The notes beneath the pieces are model-generated. The model was not told where the DNA came from, searched no databases, and saw only the letters and a list, made by a program, of their open reading frames with translations. DNA of 64,000 bases from Diplocarpon mali (taxonomy: Eukaryota > Ascomycota > Leotiomycetes > Helotiales > Drepanopezizaceae), in NCBI GenBank assembly GCA_024741835.1, contig JAENRP010000082.1, forward strand, positions 101,461 to 165,460, in the 5' to 3' direction. Below are positions 11,374 through 20,750 of the stretch, piece by piece (position 1 is the first letter of the stretch; every line of letters begins with the position of its first letter). Made by a program: the position numbers and the translations under genes.

Positions 11374-13792
11374 ATGACTCAGGTGCCTGTTGATCTTCAA
11401 GCAAATTGGCTTGAGCTTGAAATGCCTTCTGTAGTGCCTAACACTGCTGGCACTTCCGGTGGCGCAAGCAGACTTTCCCCTTGTATGTTACCCACAATAG
11501 ACCCAGCATTTGATTGCTCTTGAGGGTAAAACATTCTAGAGACCCACTGCTAACCTATTTACAAAGGCAAAACCACACAGCATTCTGCCGTTGCACGCGC
11601 CGCTATGTACAATAGGGTTGCCAGCATGACAGCACCACCGGACCCGGCCCTCGACAACATAACCAACATCACACTCTCCCAATCGCCCACCACATCTCAA
11701 AGCCTCCTCGAACCTCCTTCTCCAACTGCAGCATTGGGTAGAGCTCCGCCAACACTCAACGTGAGCAGCCCTGCATCTCAAGATGGTTCCCCCTTAGTGA
11801 ATACTCCAGCTGGTAGCAGCACCTCCTCCACCGCGCCTGGGAGTCCAAGATTGTGAGTAAAGCCCTTCTTCTGGCATGCCACACTTGCCTGGTTCTGTAC
11901 GCCTTGGTAAAAATTCAGAATAGATCTGTTGAATTCATTACGTAGCCCATTATTGAAGAATCTAACACTTTTTTTTTTTTTTGAGAACTATTGATGACGA
12001 AATTGCTGACATCCACGAAGACTCCCAGTTAGACAAAACTCTGGCTCTGCCACTCCTCGAATCAGAGCGCCAGCGACTACCTTGAACATACCTGGCATGA
12101 CTCGATCTCGAATATCACCCGACGGCAAGATTGCACAGAGAGACGTGGGCGCGAAGCTAGTTCTCGTAATGGTCGGATTGCCAGCACGAGGAAAGTCTTA
12201 CATCACAAAGAAGATCCAGAGATACCTCTCTTGGCAGCAGCATGAATGTCGGATCTTCAATGTTGGTGCCCGCAGACGCGTTGCTGCTGGAACTGGACTG
12301 TCATCATCCCCTCAGTCACCCTCACAGTCCCTAAGAAAGCAAACACCAACCCAGACCGGATCACTTGCTAGCATTGTTGATGCACCGACCAAAGCTGCAC
12401 ACATCCTTCTTAACAGAGTCTACAATTCTCCACATGAGGACCCGAATGATCTTTCGAAGCTTCCAAGTGCCGATACTATGGAGCAGTCTGCTCAATTTTT
12501 TGATCCCAAGAACGAGAAAGCATCTCAAATCCGTGAGCAGGTGGCTTTGTCGACTCTGGATGAGCTTCTTGATTTCTTGCTCAACGAAGGTGGGTCAGTT
12601 GGTATCCTTGACGCAACAAACAGCACAATTGAACGTAGAAAAGTTCTCTTCAATGCGATAAAAGAGCGGGAACCCAAATTAGGCATTCTCTTTATCGAAA
12701 GTGTGTGTGAAGACAAGAAGGTAATCAGGCTACTCTATCCAGGGAAAACTAGCAACTTACAATTTCTAGTTGCTCGAGGCCAATATGCACCTCAAGCTGA
12801 AGGGCCCTGATTACAAGGACAAGGACCCAGAAAGCTCTCTTGCGGACTTCAAGAAGCGAGTTGAAGCCTACGAGAGTGCCTACGTCCCACTGGGCAAATT
12901 TGAGGAGGACAAGAACATGCAGTACATCAAAATGATTGATGTTGGTCGCAAGGTCATCCACTACCGCCTTCAAGGCTTTCTCTCCAATGGAATTGCATCC
13001 TACCTATCTACTTTCAATCTCTCACCTCGACAAATTTGGATAACTCGCCATGGCCAGTCTGAGGATAATCTCGCTGGAAAGATTGGCGGAGACTCGAATC
13101 TTACAGAGGCAGGGCACATGTATGCCACGACCCTGTATAACTTCGTATCGGCCAAGCGTCAGGAGTGGGAGTTGGACCAAAAGACGAGAGCTCTCGAGAC
13201 TGCTGCTCAACCATTGCAGCTAGGCGACCAGACTCCACCGTATCCTGATATCCTCGGAGAGCTTGATGAGAAGAACTTCTGCGTATGGACTTCCATGCTG
13301 CAGCGCAGCATTCAAACCGCAGAGTGGTTCCAAGAGGACGAGAACTACGACGTCAAGAACTGGGAGATGTTGAAAGAGCTAGACGCCGGTAGTTTTGAAG
13401 GAATGACCTACGAAGACATCGCAGACAAATTTCCAGAGCAGTATGCTAAGCGACGAGCCGACAAACTTAGCTACATTTACCCAGGTGTTGGTGGCGAGGG
13501 CTACTTACAGGTCATCAGCAGACTGCGGGATATGGTTCGTGAGATCGAGCGGATCAAGGATCACGTTCTGCTTATTGGTCATCGCTCTGTGTGTAGAGTC
13601 TTGATGGCATACTTCATGGACCTGACTCGGGACGACATTGCCGACCTCGACGTTCCCATTGGCATGCTATTCGCCATCGAGCCGAAGCCATATGGGATCG
13701 AGTTCCACGCATACAAGTACAATGCTGAGGCTTGCACTTTCAACGAGATTCCCAACTACAAGCCTCAGAAGGCGGTCAGTCACAGCGATTAG
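11374..13792 (+). CDS. Bifunctional 6-phosphofructo-2-kinase / fructose-2,6-bisphosphatase
   Basis: Exons are 11374-11482, 11567-11852, 12021-12720 and 12770-13792, giving 705 residues. Intron 1 has a CTGCTAAC branch. Intron 2 (168 bp) uses GTGAGT and an AAG acceptor at 12018-12020; its 3' end is the least certain splice site. The first 140 or so residues are low-complexity Ser/Thr/Pro. The kinase domain has P-loop GLPARGKSY at about 184-192. The phosphatase domain has the histidine-phosphatase signature ITRHGQ with His about 459, Glu about 568 (KELDAG) and a second His about 636 (GHRSV). The catalytic His that becomes phosphorylated is therefore present, unlike in yeast Pfk26, so both activities are plausible. 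The enzyme sets fructose-2,6-bisphosphate, the main allosteric switch between glycolysis and gluconeogenesis, in the cytosol. Confidence 0.93.
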
Positions 13793-14867
13793 GCGGTCTT
13801 TTTAACTTTTTCTTTTTTGCGTCTCAAATTCGGGATCAGGGGATATTGGTGTTATGGTAGGATTGCTTCACTCACTGTCACAGCAATAGGGACGGTGGCG
13901 TTCTAGGAATTTGCCTCCCTTGCACAGCATAGCGATTGTAACAAAGGCACGAGACATGCGAGGAGTTAGGAGGATCCTGAGAAGTCCTAGTGATCATGAT
14001 TTATGGGATTTGAGACACGTGCATAGAGCCTTGGAGTTGCTAGAGGTTTTGATTTTTGGCTTGCTTACGCATGCGGCGATACCCAGGGGCATGGCTAAGG
14101 TAGCTAGAGACGTACTTTGGCGATTTATTGCTATTTGATTGGGATGGAATGCGACATCACCGGTGCCTGAGGGCACTCTCTCCAATGGCAAGAAAATTGC
14201 ACTCAAAGCCGTTTTTGCAAAGAGCCGTAATCGTGATCCAGTGCTGCACTCTTAACTGGCTTTCTGTTCTGATTGAGCTTGATAGATTTAGCGGTTTATT
14301 CATTTTGGATGAAATGCGAAGTAATATCAGATTTCGGTTAAAAATGATCAAGTTTTCTCGTAAGTTGGTGTGTAACCCCACCAGGCCATCTTGAAGCAAT
14401 TTACGCCAGTTCAGCCGCATCCGCGTCATTAACTCCAAAGCGCGTCAACCCGGCGACGACAACACCATGAACTACTTTCCATTTCAAACACTGTATCATA
14501 CGTCAAGATTTATGGATTTGATTCTTGGAAATTTGAGCCTGTTTACCTGTCACGCCTGACTCCCAGGACGTCGCATTCGCCCATGTCTTTCTATTTTATC
14601 CAACCTTGTAAGTTTCGGCCCCGCCTACCCGCTGCAGATGTCTTTATGTGCATAATACCTACCTACGCAACCATTTCTCACACTTCATTGTTCAGGGATC
14701 GTCTCAGCTAACTGGTGCCCTCAAAGACCTTTTCAACCCGGCTCCATTCCCATAAAGCAGTTCCCTGGCGACAGCCTCGCAGCTTCTGCACCACCTCTCT
14801 CACTACCAAGACTCCTATCCACCATTTTCGAAAGTTGGGCAAACTACGCAACATAATCTTGAGGAAT
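13793..14867. other. Intergenic spacer PFK2/FBPase2 - RNase H1
   Basis: Starts with a T-rich 3' flank after the stop codon. No recognisable gene is present. The end, 14715-14867, is an ATG-less open extension of RNase H1 and is listed separately. Confidence 0.5.
14715..14867 (+). other. In-frame, ATG-less extension of RNase H1 resembling a mitochondrial presequence
   Basis: The RNase H1 frame stays open upstream of its first ATG back to a TAA at 14709-14711, immediately followed by CTG then GTG codons. The 51 encoded residues contain no Asp or Glu and about a dozen Lys/Arg plus many Ser/Thr, the composition of a mitochondrial targeting peptide. No upstream ATG is in frame, and no splice acceptor between the stop and the extension was found. 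Translation from CTG or GTG is therefore an inference. Confidence 0.35.
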
Positions 14868-15973
14868 ATGTGCCCTTCTAATTCCAAGAAGCGGAAGCTT
14901 AGCGAAGAGAAACTCACCAAATACTATGCCGTGCGAGGAGGTAGGAAGTCGGGTGTGTACATGACTTGGGACGAATGCAAGGTCCAGACTTCTGGATTTA
15001 AGGGAGCTTGCGCATGTGAGTTCCCAAACCTCGTCTTCACATGAGGCTGTTACCAGGAGTCACATCTGTCTTGGGCGAAGCTACCCACCAGGCTTTTTAC
15101 CTTACTTTAAATGTATATGCTTATCCTAGCTTCCTCGATGCAGACAAATCGTTCTTGACCGAAAAGGAAGCTCAGGACTTTGTGGCTGGAAAGAGCAAAT
15201 CTACGCCTGGCCAGGAGAAGTTCTATGGTGTGGCAGTTGGCCATAAACCTGGTGTTTACACGGAATGGACTGAGGCGCAGATGCAGATTCTAGGTGCAGA
15301 GAAGCCGAAGTATAAGAAGTTCGACAATCGCAAGGAGGCCGAGGCGTTTGTCAAGAGTGGTGGAATTATACCTGTGAAAAAGGCGGCAATGGCCGCTATG
15401 AAGGATGAGGATAATAGCTATGGGCGGACAGCCAAGAAGCAGAAGAGTAGTTCGGTGTTGAGGGTTTATACGGACGGAAGTGCTTTGGGCAATGGAAAGA
15501 CTGGGGCTATTGCCGGAGTTGGAGTATTCTTTGGAGTTGGCGATGAACGGTGAGTTGTCGTTATCTTCTACTATCTGCGTAGTAAAACTGACAGCCCTAG
15601 TAACGTTTCCGAACCTCTTGAGGGCAAAATTCAGACGAATAACAGAGCCGAACTCACTGGTGTCTTACGCGCTCTCGAGATAGCACCAGAAAACAGAGAC
15701 ATGGAGATCGTCACCGACAGCAGTTACGCTATCAATTGCGTTACTCTATGGTACAAAAGCTGGGCCTGTAGAGGCTGGAGAAAGAATAACGGTGAACAAG
15801 CCGAAAATCAGGATTTAATCAAGGACATCAGAAAGCTCATCGACACCCGCGATGCTCTGGGCAAGGATACTCAGTTCACTTGGATCAAAGGCCATAACGA
15901 CGACCCGGGGAACACAGCGGCAGATAGGCTTGCTGTTGCCGGTGCCCAAAACGCACAGGCGGCAAGACGCTAG
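14868..15973 (+). CDS. Ribonuclease H1 with two N-terminal hybrid-binding domains
   Basis: Exons are 14868-15015, 15144-15549 and 15601-15973, giving 308 residues from the first ATG. The intron 1 acceptor at 15143 was chosen because it restores the conserved GACAYKSF. Two RNA:DNA-hybrid-binding modules come first: KYYAVRGGRKSGVYMTWDEC and KFYGVAVGHKPGVYTEW. A lysine-rich linker and the RNase H catalytic domain follow. All four metal ligands are visible: Asp in VYTDGSA, Glu in NRAELTG, Asp in VTDSSY and Asp in NTAADRLA. The enzyme cuts RNA in RNA:DNA hybrids in the nucleus and, in many eukaryotes, in mitochondria. This is a cellular gene: it is GC-normal, intron-containing and free of transposon context. 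Confidence 0.95.
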
Positions 15974-16948
15974 ATGACATCAGGGATGAGAAATGGATAC
16001 TGTTATAGATACAGCAATACCCTATGGGAATACATGGCGCCAGATGGAGGTCCAACTTCTAGCAGTAAAGGAAATCTTCTACGCAGGGATGGAGTTGTCG
16101 AAGCCACGATCCAGATCTCACTCCTAGTTGTCGACGTGATCAGTATGATGACGACCACTCAATTGAGGTCAGAATGTGTTTGATTCTTTCATGCCGATCC
16201 ACGGCGAATGACTAATGAGAATAGTCATGTTGATGATGGGAATGATGTGGTAAGGGATGATTCTTTTAACTGTTTGACAGCGGTGTCGAACGGACGGGGT
16301 TTTGCCCCAGCAAATCCATTATTTCAATGGATGGGCTCGGCTTTCATTTACTTTCTTAGGATTAGGTGCAACAGCGGGCTATGAATGGAAGTGCTAGCAG
16401 AGAAAATCTGATAGGTTAGTTTCGGATATTTTGTAGTCGATATCATTGGCCCAAATCTCTTGTCATGTCGATAATGGACCAATTGTCTGTGAAGCATCAA
16501 TCTAAAGTTTTGGAAGAGGGGAAACGCTGGAGAATGCCGATAAGCTTGTAGTGGATAAGCCCCCCCCGCCCCGTTTTTCGTCGAGGGATGACGGCCACAA
16601 ACTTTCGTTTTGAGCAGTGTTAGCATATCACAAACAGCTTACCTCTCGAAATTGATACCATCTACACCCTTCTCACTTCCTATTCTACTCACATACTTCA
16701 TATTGCTCTGTACCTCGCAGTTAATACCAGCGACAAACGTGGCAGTCGTTAGCAGGCTTGACACCGCAGTAATTTCCAATGACCGGCGTTCAATAACAAA
16801 AACAGTTCCTGGATATCGCTATCCACCATACGGAGAGCCAGTGTTAAGTTTGAGAACTAGCAAGGACGATTCAGGGGTTTCTTGATAGGCTGGCTGGACG
16901 GTGCCTGGTATTGCTCATCGATTCACGTCTTTTGAAAAGTTGACGACG
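15974..16948. other. Intergenic spacer RNase H1 - Na+/H+ antiporter
   Basis: No supported gene. A 9-base C run lies near 16560. The open frame 16610-16885 lacks a family match and probably belongs to the antiporter leader. Confidence 0.5.
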
Positions 16949-18747
16949 ATGCCGACACTCGCTGTCACAAATTTTAATATTGTGTGTTCCGTGCTAGGAG
17001 GATTTATTACAGTTTTCGGGCTGGTAAGCTACTTGTTCAAGGAAAAATTTTACCTGAGTGAAGCTCGTGAGCCCCTCCTTTCCGCGCATTGCGGGTTTAG
17101 ACTGGGCATATACTGATAAAGATTACCAGTGATCTCTCTCCTCGCAGGAGTCACATTCTCCCCCCACGCCACGAACATCATCAAGCCTCTCGAGTACACC
17201 GGCTCACAAACGGACCTCAACGCTGTAACCCTATACTTCTCGCGTCTAGTGCTGGGGGTACAACTAGTCCTTGCAGGCGTCCAGCTTCCAAGCCGATACC
17301 TGCAGAAAGAATGGAAGGCTCTTGCGCTCCTCCTGGGCCCCATCATGACTTGCATGTGGCTGGTCAGTAGTCTCGTCATCTGGGCCATGGTTCCGCATCT
17401 GCCATTTGTGCATGCGCTCGCGGTAGCCGCGTGTGTGACGCCTACGGATCCGGTGTTGTCGAATAGTATCGTCAAGGGCAAGTTTGCGGATAAGAATGTG
17501 CCAAAGGATTTGCAGAAGATCATTGTTGCGGAGTCGGGCGCGAATGATGGTCTTGGCTATCCGTTCTTGTTCGTTGCATTGTATTTTGTCAAGTATACGG
17601 GCCATGGTGGACTCGGGCAGGAAGGCGGCGCGGGTACGGCGCTCGGTCTGTGGTTTGGGGAGACATGGGGCTATACTATCTTGCTGAGTGTTGCCTATGG
17701 GGCTACGGTAGGCTGGATCGCAAAGGAGCTGCTGCATTGGGCCGAGGAGAACAAGTTTGTGGATCGCGAGAGTTTTCTTGTATTCGCCATCACACTCGCC
17801 CTTTTCATTGTCGGTACTTGTGGCATGATCGGCTCCGATGATGTTTTGGCTTGCTTTATTGCGGGCAACGTTTTCACTTGGGACGACTGGTTCCGTCTGG
17901 AGACGTTGGATGACTCGCTTCAGCCAACTATTGACATGTTACTAAATCTGTCTATCTTCATCTGGTTTGGGGCTATTTGTCCGTGGGCTTCATTTGCGAG
18001 CAATAGCATCATCCCGATATATCGGCTTATTGTTTTGGGAGTTTTGATTTTGCTTCTCAGGCAAGTACTCCAATTGGCAGGACTTGATGACGAAGTATTT
18101 ACTGATGGGTCGCAGACGCCTTCCTATTGTTTTTGCGATGCACAAACTCATCCACCAGATCGAGGAGAAGAGACAAGCTATTTTCGTAGGCTTCTTTGGC
18201 CCCATCGGAGTATCTGCAATATTTTACCTCTATATCAGTCTTGAGTTTCTCGAGGCTATCACAGTAGATGGAGAACAGCGTGAAGACGCCATACGCCTTG
18301 GCGAGACCATAACCGTGGTAGTATGGTTCTTAGCCATCTGCAGCATTGTACGTTGCTCCCTACATACTCTGAATCACACAGATTGACATCCATTTTCAGG
18401 TTGTCCACGGCCTATCGATTCCCCTAGGAAAACTTGGGTTCTTCCTCCCGCGGACACTATCCCGCGCTTTTACTTCACAGTCAAACGATGACGCGGGATC
18501 CTTCCAGGTCGGAAGTTTCAGCAGATCATCCTCGGTGGGGGGGATCTTACGAGAGCGCCGCAAGAGAATCGCTTCGGGTCAATCTACGCCCTCGACTGGG
18601 GCTGCTTCGACGTCGGCTAGGCCTGTATATAGCACTGGGGGGAGGGTAATTGACGAGAGTGGTGGGAATGGCGGGCCTAGTAGACGGCCTGAGACGCCAC
18701 CGGCTGTAGCGCTGCAGAGGACCATTAGGTTCCCTGATGAGGATTAG
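16949..18747 (+). CDS. Plasma-membrane Na+(Li+,K+)/H+ antiporter, sod2/NHA1 family
   Basis: Exons are 16949-17066, 17130-18060, 18116-18347 and 18400-18747, giving 542 residues. Intron 2 (18061-18115) begins GCAAGT after AG, a GC-AG intron; no GT donor restores the frame. About a dozen membrane segments are present. Conserved ion-pathway residues are visible: Asp about 146 in TPTDPV, Asp about 179 in ESGANDG and the Asp-Asp pair about 276-277 in GSDDVLACF, closely matching the numbering of S. pombe sod2. The tail (about residues 430-542) is short, Ser/Arg-rich and hydrophilic, much shorter than in yeast Nha1. The protein exports alkali cations in exchange for protons. Start is the ATG at 16949, a few residues before the first membrane span, as usual for the family. 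Confidence 0.93.
18061..18115 (+). other. GC-AG intron in the antiporter gene
   Basis: Reads AG followed by GCAAGT at the 5' end and GTCGCAG at the 3' end, 55 bp. Splicing gives LLLRRLPIVFAM, which the family requires. The GT at 18065 would shift the phase. Confidence 0.8.
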
Positions 18748-19080
18748 CTTTTGGCTGGGAACTGAGCACTGTGCGTCAAGGCCATTGTTGGTAGCTTGGC
18801 CGAGCAACGATCGTTTAAAAATCGCACTTTTGCAACGGTGCGATATAGCTACGGAAGTTCTGCACTGCGATCACTATTTAAGGTGTTCAGTACATAGTAG
18901 ATATGGAGGCGGGGAGCAGTTGAACAAGTGAGAGTCGGCTTCTACCTGTTAATGACAGCTCCCAGGGCCTAGAACAGGAGTCGATCGTTGCCTGGCTGGT
19001 GCCCATGCCCGAAGTACAAAGGTATATAAGGGATATATAAATACACGTAGCCGGTACGCCATTGTCAGCAACCGCCAGCC

Positions 19081-19176
19081 ATGTTCTCCAAATCTAACGA
19101 AGTCCATATGGACCCAGCCACTGCATCCCCGACGACTGCTGCTAAACCCGTTAGCGTACCCTCCCCTCTCCTTTGA
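19081..19176 (+). CDS. Small open frame downstream of a TATA box, unknown (possibly truncated)
   Basis: 31 codons starting MFSKSNEVHMDPATASP and ending in TGA. TATA-like sequences (TATATAAGG, ATATATAAATA) lie about 45-60 bp upstream, a normal distance. I do not recognise the peptide. It could be the remaining N-terminus of a gene disrupted by the tandem repeats at 19235-19345, or it could be chance. Confidence 0.18.
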   Translation: MFSKSNEVHMDPATASPTTAAKPVSVPSPLL

Positions 19177-19234
19177 GACTGGACATCTACGGACTTTCCC
19201 CTTCTCGACGTCATGCAAAGCGAGGTTGCAGAGC

Positions 19235-19345
19235 AGGGTTCGCATTCAGGGTTCGCATTCAGGGTTCGCATTCAGGGTTCGGTTTTCAGGGTCTGCATTA
19301 CGCCGTGCCGCGCCGTGCCGTGCCGAACCGTGCCGAACCGTGCTG
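19235..19345. repeat. Two short tandem arrays
   Basis: Three perfect copies of the 13-mer AGGGTTCGCATTC (19235-19273) plus a degenerate fourth. These are followed by an array built from GCCGTGCC/GAACCGTGCC units to about 19345. Confidence 0.9.
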
Positions 19346-19849
19346 CGCTGCGCTCTCCACTCTTGCCCAGAGCTTCCTTTCACCGTTTCACCCGCTCGGT
19401 ACAGTGGGTACGGCAAGGTGAGATAAGACGACCTGCGATGGGACGCAGGCCGTAAGCGAGGAACCCCGAGCCGGGTGTCTTGAGTCGAAGCGCATACTGC
19501 TGCAGAATATGGGTACTGAGATGATAAGAGAGGGTGTAACGTATCCGGATTGCGCATTACTAGCAGGTACGAGCGAGCATGCTTTTCAAGAAAAGTGGAA
19601 ATTTTGAGGTGGAGAATCGAGGTGGAGAGTTGGGACTGTGTGCCGAAGTAGGGCGGGAATGATGTCTTGCATAATCCATTACAGAGCCTTTGCTTGGTGG
19701 AGGATAGGGGGACGTAGTCATTTTTGAGTTGGGTCTCGCAGCTCGCTTAAATGTTTGTAAAGAATGGAAAGCAAGGTAGACGAGTTCCGACGTCCAAAAG
19801 AGAGAACGGAAGCGAGTGAGTGGAGAGTGGAGCCGTCAGACGCCTGTTC

Positions 19850-20172
19850 TTACCACCCTGGACGATGTATGAAGTAGCAATTACCTGCTGTATCATGGTA
19901 CAGGCCTCGTGCTTGTCGCGCGGTAGATTCACTGAGATGGTCTTTGTCCTTCCCTCGTTCGGAGACTGTCGAATCTAGCCAGTCCCGTTAGCGTCGCATC
20001 GCATCCCACCTCTGAGCCGCCATGCAAGAGAATATAAGTAATTACCAAGGTAGTCAGTAGTGCGCACGGTAGCATTGCACCCCAGCCACAGATCGCCTGC
20101 GCGAGGCGGGAGGCGGGTCTGAGTCTTGGAGGGGGATGCGGGAGGGCCTTGGAGGGGAAGCTTCGGGAGCAT
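19850..20172 (-). CDS. Possible small spliced gene, unknown
   Basis: Exon 20172-20046 (starting MLPKLPLQ and containing GDLWLGCNATVRTTDYL) and exon 19974-19850 join across a 71-bp intron. The intron has GTAATT, an internal GCTAAC branch and CTAG. The product is 83 residues ending in TAA. The second exon is also open in another frame (RTKTISVNLPRDKHEAC), which needs a different partner exon, so the model is uncertain. No family was recognised. Its presumed promoter (from 20172 upward) is cut by the copia insertion 340 bp away. Confidence 0.22.
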
Positions 20173-20299
20173 AGAAATTGGAGGTGGGTGGAGTATTGCA
20201 GTAGCAGCCCCTGCCTACACAGTAAGGGTGCTTCGAATTGTAAGCAGGGAATTCGTAATGGGCGTGCTTGTTGTGGCTTGATTGCACACTACCGTACCT

Positions 20300-20385
20300 C
20301 GAGTACGCACGTAAGGTATTTGTAGGTATGTGGAGGTATGTGTAGGTATGTGTATGCATGTCGGTATGTGTAGGTATATGTGTTG
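20300..20385. repeat. Degenerate (TAGGTATGTG)n microsatellite
   Basis: Repeated TAGGTATGTG-like units with substitutions, just upstream of the copia insertion. Confidence 0.8.
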
Positions 20386-20508
20386 TGCCAAGTATCTTGG
20401 AGAAGTGGGAGGCTCGGTTCGGCGGTTAAAAAGTGCCTAGGCAAAAAGAGAGAAGCGGGCGGGTGTTTGTCGACGAGCCCCCGCCATCTTTCCGTGCTCC
20501 CAGAGGTA

Positions 20509-20513
20509 GGTGT
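20509..20513. repeat. Target-site duplication GGTGT (left) of copia element
   Basis: Repeated at 25674-25678 on the other side of the element. Confidence 0.9.
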
Positions 20514-20685
20514 TGTTATAGTGGTAATGGAAAAAGTAGAATCAATTGGATGAAGAAGAAGAGCTGAGAAGCAGCTCCGGAGTTATTTATATAGGAATAC
20601 GCTAAACCCAATTGGGATAGAACAGAACGCTACTCCTCTATATACTGGCGAAGTAGTAGCCGATGTGATATGGCTCCTTCCAACA
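20514..20685 (-). repeat. copia 3' LTR
   Basis: 172 bp. Ends TGTT...AACA and retains the canonical TG/CA termini. Confidence 0.95.
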
Positions 20686-20750
20686 GTCCCCTAGACATGA
20701 ACATCCATAGTCAGCGCTAGTCCCCTTGATTGCAAACTCTAGTGCTTGAG

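Larger units (their letters stand above)
18748..20513. other. Spacer between antiporter and copia element, with low-complexity repeats
   Basis: Contains two weak small-gene candidates (19081-19176 on plus, 20172-19850 on minus) and three repeat tracts listed separately. Nothing else is recognised. The copia element is inserted at its right edge. Confidence 0.5.

Noticed and set aside
16610..16885. Hydrophobic open frame upstream of the antiporter
   Set aside because: No ATG at its start, not joined to the antiporter by a good splice, no known family.
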